DNA of 64,000 nucleotides from Okeania sp. KiyG1 (GCF_014132355.1 NZ_BLZO01000118.1:161001-225000), one strand, 5' to 3'. Counted from the stretch's first letter, positions 39,934 to 49,068 are shown. Translations and numbers: made by a program. The notes: a model not told the origin generated them from the sequence alone.

Positions 39934-41085
39934 CTAAACCCTAAGCCGCAAAAAGTCACATAAACTCCAATGATACAGACTATAACACATTTCTCCCCCA
40001 ATTTCTTGCTGATGTAAAAATTCTACCCAAGTTTCCAGCACCTCTTCTATATCATATTCATCAACATCTATGAATTGAGGGTTGCCAGAACATAGCGATC
40101 GCTCTATCGCCTCTACAGAAACTGCTTCCTCTTGCTCGACTAACACTTTCAGCACTCCTAACTCAATTTCTGACAAACCCTCACCCCCCATTTTTTGCCA
40201 CAAACCCTGGTAATATTCCTCTAAACCTGCCGTAGGGACGTTCCATGGAACCTTCCAAGGGCGAATGCCATTCGCCCCTACAGTCGTCTCCCTCCCTTCC
40301 AAAGTCCAGTCCCCCCCTTCCCAAGGGGGGTTAGGGGGGATCTCACCCAAAACCCGACTCAAATACATAAAATTATTCCCACTCTCAACCACCAACTCTC
40401 GACAAAATTCCGCTTCACTCTGATAATTTTCAGCAACCCAAGATTTAATATTTGCTCCGACTCCCGGAATTGCCAAATAATGCTCAACATAAGCTCGTGC
40501 ATCTTCCTGGTTTTGTTCTGGATATTCCTCTAAATTCAGTGTTTCCGCAGGAGTTTCAATTAATAAACCAGACTTTGCTCTCAGAAATGGTCTGCGTGCG
40601 AGGAGGAAATAGACTTGTTTCGGCAAATATCTGGGTAGGTAGAATATATTGGAGTCTCGTGGTTGACTTTGTGGGTCGAGGTTGTCGCATCCATCCACAA
40701 CTACGATCAATTTTTCCTCTGCTGTCAAGTTGTCGCTAATTTTCTGGAGTAATAGGGATAGATACCAACTACCTTCGGTAACATTGTCGGGAAGGGTGGG
40801 GTTTTGCTTGTCTATTTTTTGGATGAGTTGGGTGCATAAGGTGATGAGAAATTCGTCAGCGCGGTTTTTGCCCTCAACTTCCGCAGTGTAATAAACAGTT
40901 TGCGGGTTTTGGATGGTGTAGTTGGCGAAGATGGCACTTTTACCGCTACCGGGGGAACCGATGAGAGTGAAGTAACCGTGGTTGTGGTTTTGGAGGAAGT
41001 TGTTGATACTGGTGGAGATGAGGGGGCGATCGACATAATTTTCGGTTTTTTGTCGAATGGGTAGTCTTGTATATGTAGTGATAAC
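39934..41085 (-). pseudogene. NACHT/STAND-like NTPase, N-terminally truncated, with repeat-derived in-frame insert
   Basis: The minus-strand frame is open from 41085 to the stop at 39934. It encodes VDRPLISTSINNFLQNHN, Walker A TLIGSPGSGKSAIFANYT, Walker B EEKLIVVVDGCDNLDPQS and a sensor-like YFLLARRPFLRAKSG, closely parallel to the NTPase at 43-44.5 kb. No ATG, GTG or TTG is found before the P-loop and a TAA precedes the open part, so the N-terminal domain is missing. From about 40231 to 40352 the coding strand is ordinary spacer repeat (GCGAATGCCATTCGCCCC and CCCAAGGGGGGTTAGGGG), read in frame as PPNPPWEGGDWTLEGRETTV and on; the paralogue lacks it. Probably non-functional. Confidence 0.75.
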
Positions 41086-41159
41086 TTAATTAAATTATTA
41101 ATTTCTGATACAATTATCCCAAATATTACCTGATAATTTGTTTAAAAATAAAATTTTAA

Positions 41160-41183
41160 TTATGGAGGCGATCGCCTCCATAA
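41160..41183. promoter_or_regulatory. Perfect 24-bp palindrome centred on HIP1
   Basis: TTATGGAGGCGA followed directly by its reverse complement, with GCGATCGC at the centre. It lies in the 240-bp gap between the truncated NTPase and the lysozyme gene and could act as a hairpin (terminator-like for the lysozyme gene is unlikely as no T tract follows) or a binding site. Confidence 0.4.
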
Positions 41184-41329
41184 TAGATCCAATTATATAG
41201 TCATCAAGATTTGAGCCTATTGATTGTGAGGTTGTTGAACCGGATTTGATTTTATTCAGTTTATTCAACAAATCCCTTTTTATATATGACTTTCAACTAG
41301 CTTGTCACCCCGTAAGCTAATGGTTATGT

Positions 41330-42835
41330 TTAATTGGGTTGAGGACAACTACCTAAACCCCAATCTACATATAAATCACGGGGGTCTGTATCCCGTAACC
41401 AAGTAACAAATCTTTTATAGTCTGCAACAGTGTGAATTCCTACACAACCAGCAGTACCGGGGAAAGGAGGATGATTCCAGTCAATATGAATTTCAATCGC
41501 ACTTCTTCTTGTGTAATTGGGTCCTTTGTAATCTATGGGAACAGTAACAGGACCTATACCTTTATTAAAAATAGCACCATAATACTTATCTTTGCCACCA
41601 GCCCATATAATATTGTTAATGTACCATTTACCTTCAGGAAGTGGTGTCATAGACATTGGAATGCTATCTATTCCTTTACGGAAATGTTGTTTATTACGTT
41701 GTCCTGAACAAACATTCAAACTATCTTTTACTTTTCCATTCTTGATATATTCCAAAATCAAGATATACACACCATAACAATCTTTGCGATTTGTTTTGGT
41801 TAATCGAAGATATGTTCCTTGTGTGGGTGGAGGAGGTTGAATTATATGTTTTTCTGTACCCCATAATTTAGCCCATGTCTTCGGTCCTACCTTGCCATCA
41901 GCTTCTCCTGAACCAAAAACATCAGCTTGAAAACTTCTGACTGCATCATCAGTACCACTACCAAAAATACCGTCAATTTCTCGTTTGTAATAACCTAAAT
42001 CTTTGAGACGCTCTTGCATTTCTTGGATATCATGTCCGGGAGCATCTTCATCACTCATTCCTTTAATGAGCAAATCTCGTTCTAAGGTTGGTGGATTTTC
42101 AACACTAGAAAATAATGTTTGGGTATGCCCAACAAACTCAATTCGCTCTCCATCTGGAATTTTTTCCCCAACAGATGCGATGTGAAAATTTTTAGCTTTG
42201 GGATATTGGTTTAAAAGATTGGTTAAATCTTCTTTTAGATTACCTTTAAGAGTGACAATTTCTACTACTTTATCTTTATTGTAGGCAACAACTATTAAGT
42301 CTTCTCCTTCTGGATATCCTTTAAGCCAAGTCACCGAATGTTCAACTGATGGTTCAAAATCAAGAGGTGTTCCAAAACCATCTTTTTTACGAAATAAGAG
42401 TTCTTCTTCTTTACGACGCTTGGCTAGCCCTTCTAATACTTGTTTTACTCCATTTATTGTGGCTTTATTCCAATGTTTAAACTCCGATGCCGCCCCTTCA
42501 TAATCTTTTTGATTGAGTTTACGACGTAAGGTACTGTTCTTAAATGCTCCTATTCCTACATTATAAGTAAAAGAAACTAAAGCATCGAACTGATTTTGAT
42601 TAATCTCAACACTAATTAGTTGAGTAATAGCATCAGCTTTTTCTTGACATTCATCAAGGAGAAAGCCCTCTGCTTGTTGATCTGTAATTCTGTCACCTTT
42701 TTTAACTTTTTTTCCATCAGGATATACTGTTGTGCCATATCCGATAGTCCAAACTTTAGCAGGACATAGGTATGCACTAAGCTTACATCCTTCCCATTTT
42801 TTGATTAAGTCTATACAGTTTTGTGAAATTTTCAT
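41330..42835 (-). CDS. GH24 lysozyme fused to peptidoglycan-binding and L,D-transpeptidase-like domains
   Basis: About 501 residues from ATG at 42835, preceded by GGAGAAATTACC, a good ribosome-binding site; the upstream open frame to 42859 is unlikely. Residues 5-150 are a phage-type lysozyme: KKWEGCKLSAYLCPAKVWTI has Glu15, Cys24 and Thr30 in the exact spacing of the T4 Glu-Asp-Thr triad, with Cys in place of Asp, then GYGTT and FDALVSFTYNVGIGAF. Around 275-335 is a PG_binding_1 domain (GHDIQEMQERLKDLGYYKRE, VGPKTWAKLWG). The last 150 residues resemble a YkuD-like fold ending EIHIDWNHPPFPGTAGCVGIH, with His and Cys at suitable places. No signal peptide is seen. It could be a prophage-derived or antibacterial cell-wall enzyme. 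Confidence 0.8.
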   Translation of the reverse strand: MKISQNCIDLIKKWEGCKLSAYLCPAKVWTIGYGTTVYPDGKKVKKGDRITDQQAEGFLLDECQEKADAITQLISVEINQNQFDALVSFTYNVGIGAFKNSTLRRKLNQKDYEGAASEFKHWNKATINGVKQVLEGLAKRRKEEELLFRKKDGFGTPLDFEPSVEHSVTWLKGYPEGEDLIVVAYNKDKVVEIVTLKGNLKEDLTNLLNQYPKAKNFHIASVGEKIPDGERIEFVGHTQTLFSSVENPPTLERDLLIKGMSDEDAPGHDIQEMQERLKDLGYYKREIDGIFGSGTDDAVRSFQADVFGSGEADGKVGPKTWAKLWGTEKHIIQPPPPTQGTYLRLTKTNRKDCYGVYILILEYIKNGKVKDSLNVCSGQRNKQHFRKGIDSIPMSMTPLPEGKWYINNIIWAGGKDKYYGAIFNKGIGPVTVPIDYKGPNYTRRSAIEIHIDWNHPPFPGTAGCVGIHTVADYKRFVTWLRDTDPRDLYVDWGLGSCPQPN

Positions 42836-42863
42836 GGTAATTTCTCCAAAATTAAACATCCAA

Positions 42864-42931
42864 TAGACCTCTCCGGAAATTTGGATTTTACAGGTTTTTA
42901 CAGAGGTTTTGGTAAATTATCGGAGATGTCT
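42864..42931. repeat. Short R4 element
   Basis: AGACCTCTCC at the left and GGAGATGTCT at the right; 68 bp in all, within the spacer between the NTPase and lysozyme genes. The remaining spacer to 43100 is AT-rich without visible features. Confidence 0.5.
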
Positions 42932-43127
42932 AATCTGTTCATTCTGTTTGTATCCTTATATACCATTATTTTATGATCAAAAAATTTATTTACATACATT
43001 TTGATAAGTAAATTTACTTAACTACACTTATCTTAATTTCCTTGTCTAAATATCAAAATATTAAAACCCTACATACTTTGATATATCTAAATTTGAGGAT
43101 GATTACTTACCATAAATACTAACAGCT

Positions 43128-44483
43128 TTAGGTAATGGCATTGCTGTTTCGTTTGAAACGGAAGCGACCTCGGAAATACCAGATACAGTAAGCATTAAAC
43201 TTATTTTTCTGGGGTCTATCCTCCATTCCCATCCGCACCCAATGTTGTTGATAATAATCTTGCAAACCATCAGGCAACTCCCTCAAACTCAAATCTGAAT
43301 AAAAACCCTTAGCAATATCCGGTAACACATAACGCAGATACATGAAATTATTTTCACTCTTGTCTGCTACCTGCTCAATAAAATCTTCCTTTTTAATATC
43401 CCGCTCTTGCACCCACATTTGCAACTTCTCCCCATAGTCTGGGTCTGCACTCAACATAAAACCGATATATTCTTTCACATCATCTCGACTCAAACCCCGA
43501 TATTCACTCGCTCTCAAATCTAGTTCTGTCATCCCCACTCCTGGAGAAACATTTAAACGTTTGTTCTCTCGTTCATAAGGTCGCCTAGTCAAGAAAAAAT
43601 AAACCCCATCGGGCAAAGTCGTCGGAAAATCGAGAATATTACCACCTCCACTTTGCTCCACCTCATCCAAAGCATCAACCACAATAACCAACTTTTGCCC
43701 CCCAAGATTTTCACTCACCTTTTGCAGCAAAGCAGACAAATTTACCTTATCCGTATTTCCCAACTCGTAGCGTCTAATTAATTGTTTGCGGATACTCTCC
43801 AGAAAAAGTTCAGGTCTATTACGACCATCAGCACGAATATTAAAATGACAGGGACACTTATGGTCATAAACATATTTAGCAGCAATAGCACTTTTGCCCA
43901 TCCCCGCATCCCCAACCAAAGTAAAATAACCATTAGGGTTGCCTTGAATAAAATTCTCAAATTCCTCAAACACAAATTCCCGACCACAAAAAGCCTTAAT
44001 TTTTTCCATAATTAAAGACTTAAATTCAGCCGGATATTCATCAAAATTCCAATCTGGATAAGGCCGAAATTCTGGAGATTTAGTCCGCTTTGCTACACTA
44101 ATAAAAACTTGACCAAACTCTTCTAATTCTGACCGAACATTAATCTCGGATTCTTTTATTTCATCCCCTAAAGCATAAGATTGAATAAATTCATCAACCT
44201 TATTCCAGAAACTTATAGGAGAATTAGCAGTATAGGCACTCCAAAAAGCATTTTTTATTTCTTTCTCTCGAAAAAGCTTCAAAATAGACTCATCCTTACC
44301 CACGCCATATTCCACCAAAGCATAAACATAAACCCCATCAACATCTTTCGGAGGTTGTGTAGGGTCAAGCTTTAATTTTTTTAAAGTATTAACAACAAGT
44401 TCATTTCGTTGAGCTGCATCGATCGCTTGAGGAACAGCAGATTTAGCAGTATTAATAATCGTTTTAACAATATTATCTAACAT
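43128..44483 (-). CDS. STAND/NACHT-like NTPase
   Basis: 451 residues. Residues 1-150 form an unassigned helical domain (MLDNIVKTIINTAKSAVPQA onward; NAFWSAYTANSPISFWNKVDEF). It is followed by FCGREFVFEEFENFIQ, Walker A FTLVGDAGMGKSAIAAKYV, a second strand LESIRKQLIRRYELG, and Walker B QKLVIVVDALDEVE, then LTRRPYERENK and a C-terminal helical part (NNFMYLRYVLPDIAKG, QDYYQQHWVRMG). After this the sequence KNKFNAYCIWYFRGRFRFKR looks unnatural; the next frame (SLMLTVSGISEVASVSNET) stays open to 43103, so a one-base run error near the end is likely. Homologous to the truncated NTPase at 40 kb, on the other side of the lysozyme gene. Confidence 0.75.
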   Translation of the reverse strand: MLDNIVKTIINTAKSAVPQAIDAAQRNELVVNTLKKLKLDPTQPPKDVDGVYVYALVEYGVGKDESILKLFREKEIKNAFWSAYTANSPISFWNKVDEFIQSYALGDEIKESEINVRSELEEFGQVFISVAKRTKSPEFRPYPDWNFDEYPAEFKSLIMEKIKAFCGREFVFEEFENFIQGNPNGYFTLVGDAGMGKSAIAAKYVYDHKCPCHFNIRADGRNRPELFLESIRKQLIRRYELGNTDKVNLSALLQKVSENLGGQKLVIVVDALDEVEQSGGGNILDFPTTLPDGVYFFLTRRPYERENKRLNVSPGVGMTELDLRASEYRGLSRDDVKEYIGFMLSADPDYGEKLQMWVQERDIKKEDFIEQVADKSENNFMYLRYVLPDIAKGFYSDLSLRELPDGLQDYYQQHWVRMGMEDRPQKNKFNAYCIWYFRGRFRFKRNSNAIT

Positions 44484-44532
44484 AAATTAGACCTCAAATT
44501 AGGAATAGTAAATCAAGCGCAGAGGGTTTTTT

Positions 44533-45002
44533 TTACGATTTTTCAATTAGACCTAGAGCAAAGTTTAAGAGTTCCACCCGTTTTTCTTCCGAAAGGAAAT
44601 TAATCAGAGCAGTAACTTTATCGGTTGTAGTTAGAGGTTGTCTGAGAAGCCTCATTTGCTACATCCAAGCCCCCTAAATCCCCCAAAATTGGGGGACTTT
44701 TAGAAGCAAATTGATTCTTGTTCCCCCCAAAATTGGGGGGCTAGGGGGGAAAAATTCAGCATCAAAAAACTTTTCAGATATCCTCTTAACCATTGCTTAG
44801 TTTGAGCTTGCCAAACAACAATAAATTGATTATTACTTAGACTACATAAAGCTAAAGTTTCTCCCTGTTCATTAGAAAATTCAACTTCATATTTTCCATC
44901 ATTATAACATTCAACAATTGTCCCTCGATCGCCTATAAATTGTTGCTCCGAAGGTAAATTAACTAATAATTCAACAACATCAAATAATTCAGGTTTAATC
45001 AT
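44533..45002 (-). pseudogene. DUF4926-type small protein interrupted by an R7 element
   Basis: From ATG at 45002 the frame gives MIKPELFDVVELLVNLP, FIGDRGTIVECYNDGKYEVEF and FIVVWQAQTKQWL, a DUF4926 domain (a fold common in TA-like gene pairs). It then runs into the R7 element and ends at 44700 with repeat-derived residues. Deleting the element (44634-44785) and one TTA duplication joins QTKQWL to TTTDKVTALINFLSEEKRVE and LLNFALGLIEKS in the same frame, stop at 44533, giving 104 residues. So the element split one gene. The start overlaps the end of the truncated PIN gene by a few bases, implying translational coupling. Confidence 0.85.
44634..44785. mobile_element. R7 element (152 bp) inside the DUF4926 gene, 3-bp target duplication
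   Basis: Left end GAGGTTGTCTGAGAAG, right end CTTTTCAGATATCCTC: imperfect inverted repeats. TTA flanks both sides (44631-44633, 44786-44788). The interior has CCCCAAAATTGGGG-type palindromes. No ORF of its own. Confidence 0.8.
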
Positions 45003-45123
45003 TATCTTTTTCTATTCCTAATCCATCTGGTCTTTCTCTCTTAATTATCTCACGATGATAACTGGTTAATTTAGGGTCATTCTGGTTCCACCAAACAAAA
45101 ATATGAGTGTCTAGAACAATCAT
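44995..45123 (-). pseudogene. Truncated VapC-type PIN toxin
   Basis: The 42-codon frame reads MIVLDTHIFVWWNQNDPKL, the N-terminal strand and first catalytic Asp of a PIN-domain ribonuclease, then a tail PDGLGIEKDND that does not belong to the fold. Over 80 residues are missing, so it is a deletion remnant. Its ATG overlaps the stop of the upstream antitoxin gene (ATGA), the usual arrangement of a type II vapBC pair. Confidence 0.8.
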
Positions 45124-45401
45124 AAAACCTCTTTATAACTATTCTCCATATCCCAGTCTTCTACAGAAATAGCTGGTTCTTGGGGATCGGCATAGTAAAA
45201 ATAGGGCTGGTTATTTGCCAATGGATTAGAAGGATATTCCTTTTTATTTTCACTAATATTAACAACTCCAACCAGCTTATTTTGAATAGCCTCATTTAAT
45301 ATTTCTGAAGCGAGTTCTTCTACAGATACTTGTTTTTTAGCCGCTGCTTTTATCAAAAACTCTTGAGCCTCTGGAGTAATATTAACATTCGTTTTAATCA
45401 T
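45120..45401 (-). CDS. VapB-like antitoxin of a type II toxin-antitoxin pair
   Basis: 93 residues. The N-terminal 40 (KTNVNITPEAQEFLIKAAAK, VSVEELASEILNEAIQNK) look like a ribbon-helix-helix DNA-binding and dimer region; the acidic C-terminus (PYFYYADPQEPAISVEDWD) would wrap the toxin. It overlaps the truncated PIN toxin by four bases (ATGA). With the toxin cut short the antitoxin is now orphaned here, and may still repress its own promoter or neutralise a toxin encoded elsewhere. No promoter seen. Confidence 0.75.
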   Translation of the reverse strand: MIKTNVNITPEAQEFLIKAAAKKQVSVEELASEILNEAIQNKLVGVVNISENKKEYPSNPLANNQPYFYYADPQEPAISVEDWDMENSYKEVL

Positions 45402-45426
45402 AATCTTTTCCTCACATATAGAGTAA

Positions 45427-45600
45427 TTAATCTAGACGATTAACTAAGTTAAAATAATTACTTCTAACTCTTTCTAAACTGCGTTTTTCTTCATCAGTTA
45501 AAGAAGGTAAATTGTCTTGCCATTCTCGAAAAAATTGACTATCAGTTGTTAGTTGAAGTCCAAAGTTTTCTTGTAATTCTTCTAGAGTAATATCCTGCAT
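45427..45600 (-). pseudogene. Truncated N-terminus of a cyanobacterial nuclease-like protein
   Basis: From ATG at 45600 the frame gives MQDITLEELQENFGLQL, FFREWQDNLPSLTDEEKRS and VRSNYFNLVNRLD then stop: 57 residues. This matches my recollection of the first quarter of about 200-residue cyanobacterial proteins annotated as type I restriction-like or PD-(D/E)XK proteins; the catalytic part is absent. The open frame to 45732 upstream is repeat sequence. Family identity is uncertain. Confidence 0.5.
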
Positions 45601-45715
45601 TAATGAATCATGGATAATGAATAATTGATAATTGATAATACATATTGACCGTATTTTACTCGTAATACTTACAGCAGTTTTCAGCTCAATGAACCACGTT
45701 AAAAAAATGATAACC

Positions 45716-45775
45716 CAGTAGGGACGTTGCATACAACGTCCCTATAAGGGCGAATGCCATTCGCCCCTACATGAA
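45716..45775. repeat. Two palindromic spacer repeats
   Basis: TAGGGACGTTGCATACAACG (continuing TCCCTA) followed by AGGGCGAATGCCATTCGCCC; both are self-complementary and recur elsewhere in the window, for example at 10.7, 21.6, 29.4 and 40.2 kb. Confidence 0.7.
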
Positions 45776-45939
45776 ATTAGGTTGAATAGTTATCATTAGG
45801 AATAAAGTAGATTTCATTGAGCATGACATATAGTTGTCGCGGGCAAGATGCCCGCACTACCCAGGTTTTATCATTCTGCTAACTCCCGACTCCTGAGTTC
45901 TGAATTCTAAATTCTGAATTCTAAATTCTAAATTCTTAA

Positions 45940-46581
45940 CTATAAAACCCCCTTAGAACTAGGAATTTCCCCAACTCGCCTGGGGTCAATTTCCGTAGCC
46001 ATCCGTAGAGAACGAGCAAAAGCTTTAAACCCTGCTTCAATAATATGATGAGAATTAATCCCCGCCAACTGTCGAATATGCAAAGTCATCAAACTATTAT
46101 TAGCCACAGCCACAAAAAATTCCCGCACCAACTGAGTATCATAACTACCAACCCGTTGAGTAGGCATTTCCAAACCATAACTCAAATGAGGACGACCAGA
46201 AAAATCCAAGGCCACCTGAACCAACGCCTCATCCAAAGGAGCCAGAAAATGACCAAAACGCACAATACCCTTGCGATCGCCCAACGCCTGCTTTAAAGCC
46301 TGGCCTAAAGTAATACCTACATCCTCATTAGTATGATGGTCATCAATTTCAATATCCCCTACCGCATGAATTTCCAAATCAATTAGTCCATGAGAAGAAA
46401 TTTGATGCAACATATGGTCCAGAAAAGGAATCCCAGTATTAGCCTTACAATTGCCCACACCATCAAGATTGAGACTAACAGTTACATCAGTTTCTCCAGT
46501 AGTTCGTTTTACTGAAGCCACTCTAGCAGGTAAATCCAGTTTTGCTGTAGTAGATTGAGAAAGGCGATCGCTTATCTGCAT
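45940..46581 (-). CDS. hisB: Imidazoleglycerol-phosphate dehydratase
   Basis: HisB removes water from imidazole glycerol phosphate to give imidazole acetol phosphate in histidine synthesis. 213 residues, monofunctional as in other cyanobacteria. The metal-binding His motifs [14 protein letters not shown] and [19 protein letters not shown] are intact, with [27 protein letters not shown] and [16 protein letters not shown] between them. The C-terminus [16 protein letters not shown] is the usual end. ATG at 46581 follows an AT-rich leader. AATTCTA repeats follow the stop. fabI lies 540 bp upstream on the same strand, with repeats in between. Confidence 0.96.
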   Translation of the reverse strand: MQISDRLSQSTTAKLDLPARVASVKRTTGETDVTVSLNLDGVGNCKANTGIPFLDHMLHQISSHGLIDLEIHAVGDIEIDDHHTNEDVGITLGQALKQALGDRKGIVRFGHFLAPLDEALVQVALDFSGRPHLSYGLEMPTQRVGSYDTQLVREFFVAVANNSLMTLHIRQLAGINSHHIIEAGFKAFARSLRMATEIDPRRVGEIPSSKGVL

Positions 46582-47120
46582 AATAAAAATATAAATATAA
46601 ATTTTGAATTTTAATTTTTCAATATTAGGGGCAGGTTCCGCACTATATGTTAATTGCTCAACATTAAATTTAGATGAACCCGCCCCATCCCCCTATGTCA
46701 GTCCAGTAGGTTGGGTTGACGCAGGAAACCCAACAACAACCTAGCAAACCCAACCTTAACTTAAGTCAATCGGGAAACTCTACTGCTATAAATAGCAGTT
46801 GCCATCATAATTAGGACATTCTCAAATATAGTCCGTATCACAAATGTGGGGGCGAATGGCTATTTACCCCTACTGACTTCACCTATACTTTCTTCACTTC
46901 TGACTTTTGACTTCAACACCTACTTTCTTCACTTTTGACTTTTGAATTTTGACTTTTGACTTAAATTGATACTTTCTTCACTTTTGACTTTTGAATTTTG
47001 ACTTTTGACTTAAATTGATACTTTCTTCACTTTTGACTTTTGACTTAAAACTTACATTTATACTTTCTTCACTTCAGAATTCAGAATTCTAAATTCTAAA
47101 TTCTAAATTCTAAATTCTAA
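46582..47120. repeat. Spacer between fabI and hisB
   Basis: It contains a GTTGGGTTGACGCAGGAAAC...AACCCAACC-type repeat near 46710-46765 and three near-tandem units of CTTTTGACTTTTGA plus TACTTTCTTCACTT between about 46880 and 47070, then AATTCTA heptamers. No gene seen. Confidence 0.65.
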
Positions 47121-47897
47121 TTACATTCCCATAATTTCATAACCAGCATCCACATAGATAACCTGACCAGTAATGCCACTCGCCAGATCGCTACATAGAA
47201 AAGCAGCAGTATTACCCACTTCAATTTGAGTCACAGTCCGATGCAATGGAGCTATTTGTTCCACATGATGAATCATATCCTTAATACCACCCACTGCCGA
47301 AGAAGCCAAAGTTTTAATTGGACCAGCAGAAATAGCATTAACCCGAATATTTTTCTGGCCAAGTTCCGCAGCTAAATAACGAACATTCATCTCCAAAGCA
47401 GACTTAGCAATGCCCATCACATTATAATTAGGAACAACCCGCACGCCCCCCAAATAAGTCAGAGTTACAATACTCCCTCCTTCAGTCATCAGTTCCTTCG
47501 CCTGAGAACTCAAATCAATCAGAGAATAAGAACTAATTTCCAAAGCACGAGTAAACCCTTCACGACTAGTATTACTGAAATCCCCAGATAATTCTTCCTT
47601 ACCAGCAAAGGCCAAACAATGAATCAAAATATCCAACTTACCCCATTTTTCCCCTACTTGGGTAAAAGTAGCCTTAACCTGCTCGTCATCCTGAACATTA
47701 CAAGGTAAATATAAAGAAGGACTCAAAGGTTCTACCAATTCCCAAACCTTCTTTTCAAATCTACCCTTATCATCTGGCAGAAAAGTAACCCCCAAATTTG
47801 CCCCAGCTTTGTGAAGTTGTTGAGCAATACCCCACGCAATAGAACGATTATTTGCAATACCTGTTACCAGAGCATTTTTTCCTGTTAAATCTAACAT
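47121..47897 (-). CDS. fabI: Enoyl-[acyl-carrier-protein] reductase (NADH)
   Basis: FabI reduces trans-2-enoyl-ACP in the last step of each fatty-acid elongation cycle. 258 residues, the normal length. NAD-binding GIANNRSIAWGIA at the N-terminus, VQDDEQVK, HCLAFAGKEELSGDF, the catalytic pair in YLGGVRVVPNYNVMGIAKSAL (Tyr and Lys with six residues between), and NAISAGPIKTLASSAVGG, GQVIYVDAGYEIMGM at the end. The start MLDLTGKNALVTGIANN is typical of cyanobacteria. Intact; hisB follows downstream as in several cyanobacterial genomes, as far as I recall. Confidence 0.96.
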   Translation of the reverse strand: MLDLTGKNALVTGIANNRSIAWGIAQQLHKAGANLGVTFLPDDKGRFEKKVWELVEPLSPSLYLPCNVQDDEQVKATFTQVGEKWGKLDILIHCLAFAGKEELSGDFSNTSREGFTRALEISSYSLIDLSSQAKELMTEGGSIVTLTYLGGVRVVPNYNVMGIAKSALEMNVRYLAAELGQKNIRVNAISAGPIKTLASSAVGGIKDMIHHVEQIAPLHRTVTQIEVGNTAAFLCSDLASGITGQVIYVDAGYEIMGM

Positions 47898-48210
47898 AAT
47901 ACCTTGATTTATTGAGAAACTATAGTAAAATCTTCAATCAAATAATAAAGTCTAAAATTTAATTTCATACATAGACGCTATAATACATAGAATCTTTGAC
48001 ATCAGGCAAATTTATAGATAATATTAGCACCTATGGCCATAATTAGAAATTAAATTTCTCAGTTTCACTGCCCTAATCTATACAAATATAAAAGTAAAGT
48101 AAGTATTTTAGAAATATATATAGCAATATGTAGAAACTTAATAGTATATTTCAGGAACTGAGCTATTAAGGTTTAAGAGACGTTTAGTTAGTTATTAGAG
48201 AGTAAGGAAA

Positions 48211-48882
48211 TTGGTCGTGACGTATGATAGACCGCTAGCAGCAGTTTTCCGTAATATATCTGGTGGGTCATATCCACCAGTGGTAGAAACTTTTGAACGG
48301 GGCAAGACAATATTTTTTCCAGGAGACCCTGCAGAGCGCGTCTACGTTCTAATTAAAGGCGCAGTGAAGCTATCGAGGGTGTATGAAGCAGGAGATGAAA
48401 TTACAGTGGCCTTACTCCGGGAAAATAGTGTATTTGGAGTGTTGTCTCTAATTACAGGCCATAAGTCTGACCGTTTCTACCATGCAGTGGCTTTTACGCC
48501 AGTAGAATTAATATCTGTGCCAATTGACCAGGTGGAGAAAGCTCTCAGAGAAGATCCAGATTTGTCAGTTGTTTTATTGCGTGGACTTTCATCTCGAATC
48601 TTACAGACAGAGATGATGATTGAAACTTTGGCACACCGGGATATGGGGTCTAGACTGGTTAGCTTTTTGTTAATTCTTTGTCGAGATTTTGGAGTTCCTA
48701 GTAAAGACGGGATTACTATAGACTTGAAATTGTCTCATCAAGCAATTGCAGAAGCAATTGGCTCAACAAGGGTGACAGTTACTCGTTTGCTCGGGGACCT
48801 GCGGCAAGATGGAATGATATCTATTCACAAGAAGAAAATTACAGTACATAACCCAGTGGCTTTAAGTCAACAATTTACTTAA
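48211..48882 (+). CDS. ntcA: Global nitrogen regulator NtcA
   Basis: CRP/FNR-family activator of nitrogen assimilation in cyanobacteria, responding to 2-oxoglutarate and PipX. 223 residues. Cyclic-nucleotide-like fold with [37 protein letters not shown] and [10 protein letters not shown]; the helix-turn-helix is [20 protein letters not shown]. The start is non-ATG: TTG at 48211 gives [10 protein letters not shown], aligning with the MIVTQDKALA start of Anabaena NtcA, though AAGGA at 48204-48208 is better spaced for GTG at 48217. No GTA-N8-TAC autoregulatory site was spotted in the 300 bp upstream. The gene is intact. Confidence 0.96.
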   Translation: MVVTYDRPLAAVFRNISGGSYPPVVETFERGKTIFFPGDPAERVYVLIKGAVKLSRVYEAGDEITVALLRENSVFGVLSLITGHKSDRFYHAVAFTPVELISVPIDQVEKALREDPDLSVVLLRGLSSRILQTEMMIETLAHRDMGSRLVSFLLILCRDFGVPSKDGITIDLKLSHQAIAEAIGSTRVTVTRLLGDLRQDGMISIHKKKITVHNPVALSQQFT

Positions 48883-49006
48883 TTTAGAGATGCCAATATC
48901 TGTAAAAATCAAGATGAAATAACTGCTAAGGGTAAATCCAAAAATTTTATAATGGCAATCTGAGAAAATAATACTATTCTCTCTGAAAATTTTAATAGAG
49001 ATTGCC

Positions 49007-49068
49007 TTTTGACATGTTCTCCCAATCCCGCGCTGTCTCGTAGAACAGCGTCGGGAGGATGTCAAATT
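49007..49068. repeat. Palindromic hairpin element downstream of ntcA
   Basis: TTTTGACATGTTCTCCC pairs imperfectly with GGGAGGATGTCAAA around CGCTGTCTCGTAGAACAGCG. The start resembles the IS200/IS605-like left ends at 62484 and 63137, so it may be a fragment of the same group, or a terminator for ntcA. Confidence 0.5.

Noticed and set aside
40812-41036. 74-codon minus-strand ORF rich in Ser and Thr
   Set aside because: It is the out-of-frame shadow of the NTPase P-loop region, which reads LIGSPGSGKSAIF in the true frame.
42026-42040. R1-like end ATATCATGTCCGG inside the lysozyme gene
   Set aside because: It encodes part of a normal PG_binding_1 domain (PGHDIQEMQ), and no second end is present; chance match.
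48060-48210. NtcA autoregulatory site
   Set aside because: No GTA-N8-TAC with a suitable -10 box could be found in the upstream region.
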